A DNA stretch of 64,000 nucleotides from Paenibacillus mangrovi (GCF_022898935.1 NZ_JALIRP010000002.1:1-64000), one strand, 5' to 3'; positions 25,243 to 35,123 are shown, counted from the stretch's first letter. The notes: generated by a model from the letters alone, not told the origin. Made by a program: numbers and translations.

Positions 25243-26451
25243 CTACGACTCTAATCCCTGAACGATGCGGAACGTATCCCGCGCAATGACAAGCTCTTCA
25301 TTGGTCGGAATCACCAGAACCTCCACCTTGGAATTAGCCGAAGAAATGCGGCGCGGTTCACCGGAACGAATCTCATTAAGCTTCTCGTCCAATTCAACGC
25401 CCAGATAAGTCAAATTTTCGCATACTTTTTTCCGTAAAACAACCGAATTCTCTCCAGCGCCTGCTGTGAATGTGATCACATCGACGCCGTTCAAGGCAGC
25501 TGCGTACGAACCAATGTATTTACGGAGACGATATGTGTACATTTCAAAGGCCAGTGTTGAATTGGCGTCGCCTTGCGCCACGCCGTCGGTAATCTCCCGC
25601 ATATCGCTGCTGATACCCGAAATCGCGAGAAGTCCGCTGTGCTTGTTCAGCATAGAGTTCACTTCATTGACCGTCAGGTCTTCCTTATTCATGACATAAG
25701 GGACAATCGCCGGATCCAAGTCACCGCTACGCGTACCCATCATCAAGCCTTCAAGCGGAGTCATTCCCATGGATGTATCGATCGAATGACCATCTTTTAC
25801 TGCTGTAATGCTGGCTCCGTTGCCGATATGGCAGGAGATGATCTTGAGATCCTCGATCGGACGGTTCAGGAATTCCGCTGCAGCCTTGCTGACGAAATCA
25901 TGCGAAGTACCATGCGCACCATAACGTCTTACCTTATGCTTATGGTAGAGGACTCTTGGAATGGCGTACAGATATGCGTGTTCCGGCATCGTTTGATGGA
26001 ATGCGGTATCGAATACGACAACCTGAGGTACATTCGGCATATTCGCCTCAGCGGCCTTAATCCCCATCATGGATGCAGGATTATGAAGCGGAGCGAGATC
26101 GAACAGCTGACGGATCTTGGTTTTTGCGTCTCCATCTACCAGCGCGGATTCGCTAAAGAATTCACCGCCATGAACGACACGGTGTCCTACAGCTTCAATT
26201 TCGTCAATCGAGCCAATGACCCCATGCTCCGAATCCGTAAGCAGACCCAGCACTTTGCGGATCGCTGCCGTATGCTCCAGAATCTCGCTGACTTCAGTCA
26301 CTTCGGAGCGGCCAGTTGGCTTATGCGTTACAATGGAAGAATCCATTCCGATCCGCTCCACCAAACCTTTGGCCAGTACAGACTCATCCTTCATATTGTA
26401 AAGCTGGTATTTCACAGAGGAACTTCCTGCGTTAATGACTAAAATTTTCAT
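25243..26451 (-). CDS. ackA: Acetate kinase
   Basis: 402-residue cytoplasmic kinase interconverting acetate plus ATP with acetyl phosphate plus ADP. The opening KILVINAGSSSVKYQLY, the central GAHGTSHDFVS and SCHIGNGASITAVKDGHSIDTSM, and the C-terminal FTAGAGENS are diagnostic. The start overlaps the stop of the dehydrogenase gene (ATGA), showing translational coupling. The pairing with 3-hydroxybutyryl-CoA dehydrogenase suggests acyl-CoA or overflow metabolism. Confidence 0.95.
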   Translation of the reverse strand: MKILVINAGSSSVKYQLYNMKDESVLAKGLVERIGMDSSIVTHKPTGRSEVTEVSEILEHTAAIRKVLGLLTDSEHGVIGSIDEIEAVGHRVVHGGEFFSESALVDGDAKTKIRQLFDLAPLHNPASMMGIKAAEANMPNVPQVVVFDTAFHQTMPEHAYLYAIPRVLYHKHKVRRYGAHGTSHDFVSKAAAEFLNRPIEDLKIISCHIGNGASITAVKDGHSIDTSMGMTPLEGLMMGTRSGDLDPAIVPYVMNKEDLTVNEVNSMLNKHSGLLAISGISSDMREITDGVAQGDANSTLAFEMYTYRLRKYIGSYAAALNGVDVITFTAGAGENSVVLRKKVCENLTYLGVELDEKLNEIRSGEPRRISSANSKVEVLVIPTNEELVIARDTFRIVQGLES

Positions 26452-27320
26452 ATCCGGTCACCATCCTTGTCGTACTTGAAGAAGCCTTCGCCCGTTTTGA
26501 CACCCAAATGTCCTGCCCGCACCATTTTCTTTAATACGATCGATGGGCGGTATTTCAGCTCGCCGAATTCACGGAACATCCGATCAAGAGCTGCCAATAT
26601 GGAATCAAGTCCGAAGCGGTCAGCCATCTCCAAAGGTCCATATTGGAACTGATAACCAATACGCATAGCATCGTCGATATCTTCTGCAGACGCTACACCC
26701 TCCTGAAGAATATGTAACGCTTCGTTGATCATTAAGCAAATCATGCGGCTGGTTACAAAACCAGGAGATTCATATACCATGACGCCTTTTTTGTGAACAA
26801 CTTCTTCCACAAAGCGTTTGGTTTCCGAAAAGGTTGTATCTGAAGTTTTTAGTCCGCGGATAATTTCGACGAGATCCACTTTGCCTACCGGATGAATAAA
26901 GTGCATACCGATGACGCGCTCCGGATACATCGTTGAGCTGGCAAGCTCGGTCAAACTGAGTGAAGACGTGTTGCTGGCAAGAATAATATGGTTAGGACAA
27001 ACCTGATCCAGCTGGGCGAACACCTGCTTTTTCGCATCCAAGTCCTCAGAGATGGTTTCAATAACCATATCGCAAGAGCCCAGTTCAGCAAGATGCACGA
27101 CTTTTTGAATTCTGCCCAAAATCAATTTTTTTTCTGCCTGGGTAATGGCCCATTTTTCGAGCTGCTTGTCCAGACTTGTCTCAATTAAAGAATAGGAATA
27201 TTCCAGTCTCTCCGGTGTTTTCTCAACCAGAAGAACATCGAGACCACGCGCAGCCAGCATCTCTGCGATCCCTTGGCCCATCGTGCCTCCGCCGATTACA
27301 CCAATTTTCTTAAAGTACAT
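26448..27320 (-). CDS. 3-hydroxybutyryl-CoA (3-hydroxyacyl-CoA) dehydrogenase
   Basis: 290-residue NAD(P)-dependent enzyme. The Rossmann motif is IGVIGGGTMGQGIAEM. ASNTSSLSL and MHFIHPVGKVDLVEII contain the catalytic Ser and His, and NEALHILQEGVASAEDID is the C-terminal dimer domain. The chemistry is oxidation of 3-hydroxyacyl-CoA to 3-oxoacyl-CoA or the reverse; chain-length preference is unknown. ATG 27320 follows an AAGGTGG-type site and is preferred over the longer ORF from 27347. It is first in the operon with ackA, asnS and dnaD. Confidence 0.9.
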   Translation of the reverse strand: MYFKKIGVIGGGTMGQGIAEMLAARGLDVLLVEKTPERLEYSYSLIETSLDKQLEKWAITQAEKKLILGRIQKVVHLAELGSCDMVIETISEDLDAKKQVFAQLDQVCPNHIILASNTSSLSLTELASSTMYPERVIGMHFIHPVGKVDLVEIIRGLKTSDTTFSETKRFVEEVVHKKGVMVYESPGFVTSRMICLMINEALHILQEGVASAEDIDDAMRIGYQFQYGPLEMADRFGLDSILAALDRMFREFGELKYRPSIVLKKMVRAGHLGVKTGEGFFKYDKDGDRI

Positions 27321-27441
27321 GTTTCTCTTCCACCTTCCTATGGTCACCTATACTGTGTTTATATTGTACCCGAATCAAATTTGGTTATAAGAGAGTACAT
27401 TGTGACCCAACTTATAATAATAACTTAGCACACGAAAAAAG

Positions 27442-27476
27442 TAAAAAAAAAGAACCAGCATCACAATTTATGCTGG
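27442..27476 (-). terminator. Terminator of the split FtsH-like operon
   Basis: CCAGCAT pairs with ATGCTGG and is followed on the minus strand by TTC and T9. The upstream arm includes the last sense codons and stop of the protease gene. Confidence 0.8.
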
Positions 27477-28970
27477 TAAAAGGGAATGTTCACGAAATAG
27501 ACAACGAAATTGTTCGCCTGACAATGTCTCTTCCTTAAGCAATATATCCAGTGATTGTTCATAGATCGTTCGGCGTTCTTCGAGCATGGTCCGTGTCCGT
27601 TTCATTAGATCTTCAAGGATAAGATGATTTTCTTTCATCAGCTCTACTTTCGTAACCATATCCAAATCTACAATGCCAAGGGATGTAAGACCGGATCTCA
27701 TCATGGTCTGTACAATGTTCAGCGCCTGCTCAAAGTCATTACTTGAGCCAGTGCTCCGCCCGCCGTAAAAAATTTCTTCAGAAGCGGCGCCACCTAAGGC
27801 GATCATAATCTGCTCTTCCAGGAACGACTTGGTGTACAGATACTGCTCCTCCTGAGGGTTATGACGAACATATCCCAGCGCTTTGCCACGCGGGCTGAGT
27901 GCAACCTGCTTTACACTGCCAGGACGCACGAGCTCTGCCATGATCGCATGTCCGAGTTCGTGGATCGCCACGCGTTTTTTCTCTTCGAGCGTCGATTCAC
28001 GGTCGGTGCGTTCACCCATCATTACCTTATCAATGGACATCGACAGATGTCTCTGTTCAATTTCTTTTAAACCATCTCGCATCGCATAAATGGCTGCTTC
28101 ATTCATCACACTTTCAAGCTGTGCTCCTGAGAACCCGTAGGATTCCTCTGCGATCTTCCCAAGATCAGCCTCATCGTGCAGCGGTTTGTTCTTGGCATGA
28201 AGCTCAAGAATATGCTTGCGGCCTTTCTTGTCAGGCAAATCCACTTGAATGTGCCGGTCAAAACGTCCCGGACGCAAGAGTGCACTGTCCAGCATTTCTT
28301 TTCGGTTGGTCGCTGCAATCAGCAGAATGCGTGGACTGTCGGAAGAATAAATTCCGTCCATTTCCGTAAGCAGCTGGTTCAGCGTCTGATCGTACTCACG
28401 CTGCTGGCCGCCTTCACGTTTGCCGCCGATTACGTCAATTTCATCAATAAAGATAATGGCACTTTGTTTGTTTTCCTTCGCTGCACGGCTCCGTGCGTCG
28501 CGAAAAAGCTCGCGAATACGTCCGGCACCGACACCGACATACATTTCCACAAACTCACTGCCCGATGAACCGACAAACACGGAATCCGTATAATGCGCCG
28601 CAGCCTTCGCCAATAGCGTTTTACCTGTTCCCGGAGGGCCTGTCAGCAGAATCCCTTTCAGAGGACGGATACCGAGCTCACGGATTTCCTCATGCTTAAT
28701 CAGAAAATCGAGGGCTTCCATCAGTTCCTGCTTCGCGTTATCCTGCCCGCCGATCTGTTCAAAGGTCAGCTTTTGCGGACTGGTTTTCTTACGTTTACGA
28801 TCCGTACCGGCTCCAACCGCCAGCCCACCCCGCATATTGGCTAAGAACAGCAGACTGCCAATCAACAGAGTTGCAAGCAAAAGTGGAATAATATTCACGC
28901 CGATGAAGGCCAGAAAAATGAACAGTACCGGTACAAAACCGATGAGTATCTCTTTTAAATATCTGGGCAT
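27468..28970 (-). CDS. FtsH-like AAA+ zinc metalloprotease lacking an extracytoplasmic loop
   Basis: 500-residue membrane-anchored ATP-dependent protease paralogue. The Walker A motif is GPPGTGKTLLAKA and Walker B IIFIDEID; the arginine-finger segment is RPGRFDR. The zinc site is HELGHA, with the third ligand Asp in GSSNDFEQA, so both activities should be intact. The N-terminus has two adjacent hydrophobic stretches (about residues 5-42) with almost no loop between them, whereas ordinary FtsH has about 70 outside residues there. ATG 28970 overlaps the upstream stop as TAATG, giving strict coupling to the small membrane protein. The C-terminus is also shorter than usual for FtsH. Confidence 0.9.
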   Translation of the reverse strand: MPRYLKEILIGFVPVLFIFLAFIGVNIIPLLLATLLIGSLLFLANMRGGLAVGAGTDRKRKKTSPQKLTFEQIGGQDNAKQELMEALDFLIKHEEIRELGIRPLKGILLTGPPGTGKTLLAKAAAHYTDSVFVGSSGSEFVEMYVGVGAGRIRELFRDARSRAAKENKQSAIIFIDEIDVIGGKREGGQQREYDQTLNQLLTEMDGIYSSDSPRILLIAATNRKEMLDSALLRPGRFDRHIQVDLPDKKGRKHILELHAKNKPLHDEADLGKIAEESYGFSGAQLESVMNEAAIYAMRDGLKEIEQRHLSMSIDKVMMGERTDRESTLEEKKRVAIHELGHAIMAELVRPGSVKQVALSPRGKALGYVRHNPQEEQYLYTKSFLEEQIMIALGGAASEEIFYGGRSTGSSNDFEQALNIVQTMMRSGLTSLGIVDLDMVTKVELMKENHLILEDLMKRTRTMLEERRTIYEQSLDILLKEETLSGEQFRCLFREHSLLPA

Positions 28971-29494
28971 TATTCCCACACCCCTACCTTGCCGGGATCT
29001 CTAGGCAGTACGATGTACTTGCTTGCTGATCCATCGCTCAGGCTGATATAGACGTTTTTCGAGTCCATCTCCGTTTGGACCTTAATCCCTGTATCCTTGG
29101 CAAGTTCCTGAAGCTTGACCGGAATATCAGTGTATTTCTTATGATCCATCGCTTCGGCGACAGAGAACATCGCGGTATCCCAGAAATGGTTCAGCTTGTC
29201 GGAAGAATGATCCACAAATTCGAAATTCAGTGTACGGTTTCCGACAACCGATTTTCCTTCTGTTGTAATGTCGTTGACAAGACCGGATACATTCGTATCA
29301 GGCTTCAAATCAAGCTTCACATTGATCTGATTGTGATTTATATCAAATTGGGCGTTGTTTACGCCTTTATAATCTTTAGCGATATTTTGGAGCGGCCCCT
29401 GCATAGTGGTCTGCCGGTAAAGGAACCAGCCACCAAACAGCAGTGCTGCAGAAATAACGACAGTAAGCACAATGGGTATTGGACGCAGTTTCAA
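28970..29494 (-). CDS. Small membrane protein coupled to the FtsH-like protease
   Basis: 174 residues, not recognised as any family. One N-terminal membrane anchor (IPIVLTVVISAALLFGGWFLY, about 7-27) is followed by an extracytoplasmic domain of about 145 residues with alternating beta-like and helical segments. The start is TTG 29494 after AAAGGAGG. Its stop and the protease start share a base (TAATG), so the two are made in step. Because the protease lacks its own outer domain, this protein may provide it in trans; that is inference. No cysteines or enzymatic motifs are visible. Confidence 0.7.
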   Translation of the reverse strand: MKLRPIPIVLTVVISAALLFGGWFLYRQTTMQGPLQNIAKDYKGVNNAQFDINHNQINVKLDLKPDTNVSGLVNDITTEGKSVVGNRTLNFEFVDHSSDKLNHFWDTAMFSVAEAMDHKKYTDIPVKLQELAKDTGIKVQTEMDSKNVYISLSDGSASKYIVLPRDPGKVGVWE

Positions 29495-29663
29495 ACCTTT
29501 GTCCTCCTTTCAAAAATGAAAAACTTTTCTTCTATCAACAATGGAAACAGCTGAAACACGCAGCTAAGATATATCACTGGAATGCATATATGAGTATATC
29601 ACATCGTATATACTATTTCGAAGGTAAAGTGTGAAAATATTATAAATTTTATCCTTTGCACGA

Positions 29664-29694
29664 CAAAGAACCCCATTTTTCAATGAGGTTCTTT
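29664..29694 (-). terminator. Terminator of tseB
   Basis: On the minus strand AAGAACCTCATT pairs with AATGGGGTTCTT (one wobble). The downstream T run is short (TTCTTTG). It lies 20 bases after the tseB stop. Confidence 0.6.
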
Positions 29695-29715
29695 CCATTA
29701 TTTAGGCAGTTTAGG

Positions 29716-30231
29716 TTATCTGTTCGGCAGTGTGAATGGTCCACCAATACTTTGTCCATCGCTGAATCGGTAGAATTGATAGAAATAATGGTCTTGGGAA
29801 CGATAATACAACTGCCAAGCATATTCACCGTTGTACATCCCTGGCTGAATTCTTAATTCTGCCACATCCGGTACTTCCTTTTGAATTTTCTGCTTGACCT
29901 GAGTCTCAGACACTCCGTTTGAAAGTAATTCCTCGTGAACTGCCTCTTTCCCGTGCTTGACCTTTCCGTTCTCATCCATCGTGACCCATACCATAACCGG
30001 CCGATTTTCTTTATCGAGGCCTTCTATAGTCCAACAGATGGTATCCCAGACTGATTTTTGTGTGTCCGTCACTGTCACCAGACTTGTCTCCTGTTTGGCT
30101 GCGAGAACAGCTGTCGTCTCATCCGCACGCATGTCCTGCGTTACATATATGTAGTAGCGATAAAGACCAAATCCAAGCAGCAAAAGAATCACTACAGCAA
30201 GAAAAATCCATAACTTTTTTCTCTTCAACAT
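29716..30231 (-). CDS. tseB: TseB/YpmB-like cell-wall elongation regulator
   Basis: 171-residue membrane-anchored protein: one N-terminal span (LWIFLAVVILLLLGFGLYRY) and an outer domain of the TseB/DUF5590 (cystatin-like) type. In Bacillus subtilis TseB (YpmB) acts with the penicillin-binding protein PBP2A in rod elongation. Its place between dinG-side genes and asnS matches the Bacillus order, though aspB is absent here. The sequence match is from family recognition; no catalytic residues are expected. Confidence 0.8.
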   Translation of the reverse strand: MLKRKKLWIFLAVVILLLLGFGLYRYYIYVTQDMRADETTAVLAAKQETSLVTVTDTQKSVWDTICWTIEGLDKENRPVMVWVTMDENGKVKHGKEAVHEELLSNGVSETQVKQKIQKEVPDVAELRIQPGMYNGEYAWQLYYRSQDHYFYQFYRFSDGQSIGGPFTLPNR

Positions 30232-30249
30232 AAGCTACCTTTCTATTCC

Positions 30250-31563
30250 CTATCGGGATAAAAGACCGTCAAAAGCGGCTTGGGATTCCCGGCGGATCCG
30301 CTCCTCGTCCAGTGTCAGGCAGACGCCATGCTTCACGATTTGCTTGCCATCCACCCAAACATGTTCCACGTCCTTGCCACAAGCTGAATAAATCGCATGG
30401 GAGATCAGGTCGGTATGCGGAAGAAAATGTGCCTGATCCGTATTCAGGGCGATGAAATCAGCTTTCATCCCAGGGGATAGAGTACCCACATTGTTCAGGA
30501 AGATCGATTGTGCACCGTAAATGGTACCCATTTTAAGAGCTTCGGTAGCCGGAACCGCTGTCGGATCACCGGATACCCCTTTATGAATCAATGCCGCAAG
30601 CCGCATCTCTTCAAACATATCGAGGTTATTATTACTTGCCGCTCCATCCGTACCAAGAGATACCGTCACGCCAGCCTTCTTCAGGTCGGTGACCCGCGCC
30701 ACGCCGCTAGCAAGCTTCAGATTGCTGCCAGGATTGTGGGATACAGTCACATGGTTCGCTGCAAGAATTTCGATTTCCTCATCCGTCAAATGTACTGCAT
30801 GAGCTACTTGGGTAGGACGTGAGAACATACCGAGCTTCTCCAGATGAGCGACCGGACGAAGTCCGTAATCACGGACATTTTGCTCCACTTCGGCTATGGT
30901 TTCTGACATATGGGTATGCATCGGCAAATCCATGTCGTGAGCTGCCTGTACGAACTTCTCGATAAAGTCCGGAGGACAGGTATATGGAGCATGCGGAGAA
31001 ATCATAGTCGTGATCCGGCCGTCCGCCTGGCCATTCCAGTCACGGGCAAATGCGATCGCCTCATTCAGCTTGTGACGCTGTACTTCCTCCGGGCAAAGAC
31101 CTATAACGCCGCGCATAAGCGAGGCACGAATGCCTGATTCCTTAACCACTGCTGCAACCTGGTCCATATGGTCATACATATCCAGGAATGTGGTGGTACC
31201 GCCTTTTAGCATCTCCAGCACGGAGAGGGAGGTTCCCCAATACACATCGGATGATGTGAATTTGGCTTCCATCGGCCACATTTTTTCTTCCAGCCAGATT
31301 TGAAGAGCAAGATCATCCCCATATCCTCGGAGCAGCGACATCGCCGCATGGCCATGTGTATTGACCAGACCTGGCATAAAGAACAAGTGAGTCCCGTCTA
31401 CGACAGGAATGTCATTCTCAAGTTCAGGCATTTCTTCACCTATATAAGTGATTAGATCATCTTCAATGACCATACAGCCCTTAATTACAGGCTTGTTCTC
31501 GTTAGGTACGGCGAACATGCCGTTTTTAATTACCCATTTATTGGTCTTCGTGTTCCCCGTCAT
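30250..31563 (-). CDS. mtaD: 5-methylthioadenosine/S-adenosylhomocysteine deaminase (amidohydrolase)
   Basis: 437-residue amidohydrolase-superfamily enzyme, probably deaminating S-adenosylhomocysteine or methylthioadenosine. Metal ligands are in NTHGHAAMS, HTHMSET and the later HAVHLTDEE, and the catalytic Asp is in SLGTDGAASNNNLD, the signature of the MtaD/TrzN group. ATG 31563 follows AAAGGA and is preferred over 31584; both overlap the end of rex, so the genes are coupled. Guanine or other deaminase activity remains possible. Confidence 0.85.
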   Translation of the reverse strand: MTGNTKTNKWVIKNGMFAVPNENKPVIKGCMVIEDDLITYIGEEMPELENDIPVVDGTHLFFMPGLVNTHGHAAMSLLRGYGDDLALQIWLEEKMWPMEAKFTSSDVYWGTSLSVLEMLKGGTTTFLDMYDHMDQVAAVVKESGIRASLMRGVIGLCPEEVQRHKLNEAIAFARDWNGQADGRITTMISPHAPYTCPPDFIEKFVQAAHDMDLPMHTHMSETIAEVEQNVRDYGLRPVAHLEKLGMFSRPTQVAHAVHLTDEEIEILAANHVTVSHNPGSNLKLASGVARVTDLKKAGVTVSLGTDGAASNNNLDMFEEMRLAALIHKGVSGDPTAVPATEALKMGTIYGAQSIFLNNVGTLSPGMKADFIALNTDQAHFLPHTDLISHAIYSACGKDVEHVWVDGKQIVKHGVCLTLDEERIRRESQAAFDGLLSR

Positions 31564-32203
31564 CAGCAGAATCGTCCTTTCCATTATCCAAATAATAAGC
31601 CAGACTCAGCAGGTCTGTCGTGAAATCCGCCGCATGAATCCGAATATTTGCCGGCGCCTTCAGGATAGTCGGCGCAAAATTGAGGATAGCCTCGATGCCT
31701 GCGGCAATCAAACGGTCCGCTACGTTCTGAGCTTCCACATCAGGAACCGTGATGATACCAATACGGATATTCTGGTTTTTGATTGTATCGCTCAATTCAT
31801 CCATCGGCTGAACGGTTAGTGTATTGATGTGTTTACCCGCTTTTTTAGGATTTTCATCAAACACTGCGACAATTTTAATATTTTCTCTAAGGTAAAAATT
31901 ATAGTTGGAAAGCGCTTGTCCCAAATTACCTGCACCGACGAGCACGGCATTGATTTGCTGATCCAGGTTCAGGATGTGGCGGATTTTTTCGATCAGGTAT
32001 GACACATCATAACCGATACCCTTCCGACCAAAATCCCCGAAATAAGCCAGATCCTTACGGATCTGAGCAGGATTCAGATCCAGCTTGAGTCCAAGCTCCT
32101 GCGAAGATACCGTGGATACTTCCCGTTTATTCAAATCATTTAAGTATCTCAAATACACAGGCAGTCTGCGGACGACCGCTTCGGATATTCTCTCCGATTT
32201 CAT
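31538..32203 (-). CDS. rex: Redox-sensing transcriptional repressor Rex
   Basis: 221-residue NADH-responsive repressor of fermentation and respiration genes. An N-terminal winged helix (about 1-80: RLPVYLRYLNDLN...LNPAQIRKDLAYFGDFG) is followed by a Rossmann domain (AVLVGAGNLGQALSNY) and the swapped C-terminal helix (DLLSLAYYL). The tail is acidic and ends inside the mtaD start region. Likely targets in the window include the ackA and dehydrogenase operons, but no TTGTGAA-N2-TTCACAA type operator was found. Confidence 0.95.
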   Translation of the reverse strand: MKSERISEAVVRRLPVYLRYLNDLNKREVSTVSSQELGLKLDLNPAQIRKDLAYFGDFGRKGIGYDVSYLIEKIRHILNLDQQINAVLVGAGNLGQALSNYNFYLRENIKIVAVFDENPKKAGKHINTLTVQPMDELSDTIKNQNIRIGIITVPDVEAQNVADRLIAAGIEAILNFAPTILKAPANIRIHAADFTTDLLSLAYYLDNGKDDSADDGEHEDQ

Positions 32204-32270
32204 GCATGCTCCCCCTAATTTTAACAGCGTAGTTTATATAACAGATTCAATATACCAGCTTCAGAATCCT

Positions 32271-35123
32271 TTACCTTTCATGAAGCCATTCGGATATGCG
32301 CGGAACCATTTTTTCCGTATTCATATGCTCCATCTTCGGTCCAGGAAGAGAATACAGGAAGTATTTCCCATAGTAGGATTCAATAACCCGCGTATCATAC
32401 ACGATAACAATTCCGCGGTCGCTTGCCGTACGGACCAGCCGGCCAAAACCCTGCTTGAAGCGGATCACCGCCTGAGGCACCGAAAGCTTCATGAACGGAT
32501 TTTTCTTTTGTCGCTGCAGTAGCTCGCTTTTGGCTTCAACCATCGGATGGTTTGGAGGTTGGAACGGCAGTCTTACAATCGCCAGGCAGGTCAGAGCTTC
32601 ACCAGGAATGTCCACGCCCTCCCAGAAGCTGCTCGTACCGAGCAGAACGGAGGCGCTGCTGTCCTGGAATCTACGGATTAGCTTGGTGCGGCTACCGCTG
32701 TCCACGCCTTGGCCAAGTACGGTAATATCACTGCTCGCAAGGGCGGCTTTAAGCGGTTCATGTACCTGCCGCAGCATGCGGTAGGACGTAAACAGCACCA
32801 GCATGCGCCCATGCGTCGCAACCGCAGCATCGGCTAAAGACTGTACCAGTGTATTTACAAACACCGCATCTCCAACGCTGCCTTTCACACTTGGGAAGTC
32901 GCGCGGAATTACAAGTAAAGCCTGATCCCGGTAATTGAATGGAGATGGAAGCTGAACCGAAACCAGCCGACCGCTTTCCTGATCTTCCTGCAGCCCCAGA
33001 TTATCAATCATATATTGGAATGATTTATCCACAGACAATGTGGCCGACGTCAATATAACGCTCTTTTTCTTATCAAAGAATAGATCCTTCAGCTGCTTGC
33101 TGACATCAACCGGAACCGCGTATAGCTGAAGTGACTTGCTCCGAAAATGGCCGCTGGCCTCCATCCAATACACGGTCGTTTCGTCATTGAGATTCATAAA
33201 GGTTCTGAGATCATCCCGTTCGGAAGCCAGATCCTTGAACAATCCACTAAGATCCGTAATTAGGCTGTCCGCGCTGTAATCATCTTCATCCTCCTTGTAC
33301 TCCGCAAGCATTTTCTCCCCGCGTCGTACACTCTCGCTGATCTTGACGTGAATCCGATTTTCCAGCTCTTTCAGCGCCTCCCATTCCTCAGGCCTTTTCG
33401 ATGGCTGAAGCCTCAGCACATACTGGCCGGCATCGCCCGGAGAGGCATCGTTTCGTTCCGGAAGGAGACTAAAAAGCGATTCGCTCAGCTTATCCCAATC
33501 TTCCTTGACATCGACCAGGTCCTCACTAATCCGGTCGATCGCTGCGATCCAGTCCCCGGCTCGTTCCTGCCCCGATGTTTGCAGCTGCTGACGAAGAGCT
33601 ATCAGCTGCCCGCTGCGTCCATCCTTATATAAACGGGTCAGCGTATGAACCACACTGAAGTACTTCATATGAAGTCCAAGGTGTTTTCCTGCCACATCCT
33701 CCAAATGATGGGCCTCGTCGATCACAAGGCGTTCATAAGCTGGAAGAAGCTGATGTCCCGCTTTCACATCCGTGAAGAGCTTGGAGTGATTGGTAATGAC
33801 GACATCCGCAATACCCGCTTCATGCTTGGCCCGGTGGTAATAGCATTTACGGAACCATGGGCAGCCCCTTCCGAGGCAAGAATCCGAATCGCTGCTCACG
33901 GTTTCCCAGAAGTCACCGCCTCGTCCGCCGAGGTTCAGCTCTTCATCATCTCCACTTTCCGTTTGGGCCAACCAGACAATCATCTGCGCAGCAGTAATCG
34001 TGTCATCCTTGGGATTAAAAAAGTCTCTTCTGTTTATTTTATGTTCAAATTTTCTCAAACACAAATAATGCTGTCTACCCTTAAAAACAGCTGCTTTGAA
34101 GGGAAAGGGAACAACCTGTGTTAAAAGCGGCACATCTCGTTCACGGAGCTGCTCCTGAAGGTTGATGGTATGCGTGCTGACCATTACTTTTTGCTGCTGT
34201 TTGACGCTTTGATATATGGAAGGGATCAGATAGCCCAAAGACTTGCCTGTACCCGTACCTGCTTCAATCAATAGATGCTTGTCCTGATCCAGGGCATTCA
34301 TCACTTCATCGAACATAATCGACTGCGGTTCACGCTCCTCGTATTGGGGCATGATACTTTTTAGCCGTTTTTGAATTTCATCCAGGTAAGCTTGAAAATC
34401 CACTCCAGTAAGCGGATTGTCGTCCGACTCATCTCTCGGGGGCTTCATTTCGGTCCAATCTTCCACGGCAAGCGCCAGCTGACGGTAGAAGGAGTGGCTG
34501 TTCAGATCCTGAATTGGCTCCTGTTCCTTCTGCTCGCATAAACCCTCGAAAAACCACCCCAAATCGCTGTCTTCCTCGGCAAACAATTCGCTAAGGCGCT
34601 GCAGGGTAATAAGCGGTAGAGCATTCAGCTCATCGAGGCACTTGATTAATACATAAGCTGTGGCGAGTGCATCACTGTCGGCCTGATGCGGACGGTCGTG
34701 CTTGATTTCAAAATGAGCTGTCACCTGACTGAGCTGATATGATGTCAAGGACGGAAAACATATTTTTAGAAAATCCAGCGTGTCCAGAATCCGGCCTGAA
34801 AATGGCAAATATCCGCTCCGGTCCAGTGCGTTTTGCAGAAAATTGAAGTCAAACGCGACATTATGTCCCACGAGAACCACATCATCCAGCATCGGAACAA
34901 GCTCCATCAACATTTCTTCCAGCGAAGGAGCATCTGCCACATCCTCTTCGGTAATGCCTGTCAGCTGGGTAATAAAAGGCGGAATTTCTACACCGGGCTT
35001 CACATAGGATCTGTACACACGGGAAATTGTCAAATCTTCTTCTATAATGGCAAGTCCAACTTGAATAATTTCATCGGCGGACTGGTTGCCTGTCGTTTCA
35101 AAATCCAGTACGGCGAATTTCAT
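32271..35123 (-). CDS. dinG: DinG-family helicase with N-terminal 3'-5' exonuclease domain
   Basis: 950-residue protein. A DEDDh exonuclease domain fills about residues 1-165 (FAVLDFETTGN, GHNVAFDFNFL, HQADSDALAT). The XPD-like helicase follows, with Walker A IEAGTGTGKS and the DEAH box IDEAHHLEDV. The C-terminal motif is QGFGRLVRTASDRGIV. Between Walker A and DEAH lie spaced cysteines (CLRKFEH, then CLGRGCPWFRKC), which could hold the iron-sulfur cluster typical of XPD/DinG. Bacillus homologues share the exonuclease fusion. It acts in DNA repair, but the exact activity is not settled by sequence. Confidence 0.9.
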   Translation of the reverse strand: MKFAVLDFETTGNQSADEIIQVGLAIIEEDLTISRVYRSYVKPGVEIPPFITQLTGITEEDVADAPSLEEMLMELVPMLDDVVLVGHNVAFDFNFLQNALDRSGYLPFSGRILDTLDFLKICFPSLTSYQLSQVTAHFEIKHDRPHQADSDALATAYVLIKCLDELNALPLITLQRLSELFAEEDSDLGWFFEGLCEQKEQEPIQDLNSHSFYRQLALAVEDWTEMKPPRDESDDNPLTGVDFQAYLDEIQKRLKSIMPQYEEREPQSIMFDEVMNALDQDKHLLIEAGTGTGKSLGYLIPSIYQSVKQQQKVMVSTHTINLQEQLRERDVPLLTQVVPFPFKAAVFKGRQHYLCLRKFEHKINRRDFFNPKDDTITAAQMIVWLAQTESGDDEELNLGGRGGDFWETVSSDSDSCLGRGCPWFRKCYYHRAKHEAGIADVVITNHSKLFTDVKAGHQLLPAYERLVIDEAHHLEDVAGKHLGLHMKYFSVVHTLTRLYKDGRSGQLIALRQQLQTSGQERAGDWIAAIDRISEDLVDVKEDWDKLSESLFSLLPERNDASPGDAGQYVLRLQPSKRPEEWEALKELENRIHVKISESVRRGEKMLAEYKEDEDDYSADSLITDLSGLFKDLASERDDLRTFMNLNDETTVYWMEASGHFRSKSLQLYAVPVDVSKQLKDLFFDKKKSVILTSATLSVDKSFQYMIDNLGLQEDQESGRLVSVQLPSPFNYRDQALLVIPRDFPSVKGSVGDAVFVNTLVQSLADAAVATHGRMLVLFTSYRMLRQVHEPLKAALASSDITVLGQGVDSGSRTKLIRRFQDSSASVLLGTSSFWEGVDIPGEALTCLAIVRLPFQPPNHPMVEAKSELLQRQKKNPFMKLSVPQAVIRFKQGFGRLVRTASDRGIVIVYDTRVIESYYGKYFLYSLPGPKMEHMNTEKMVPRISEWLHER

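Noticed and set aside
25573..26442. 289-residue plus-strand ORF opposite ackA
   Set aside because: Antisense shadow of acetate kinase; the minus-strand frame carries all family motifs.
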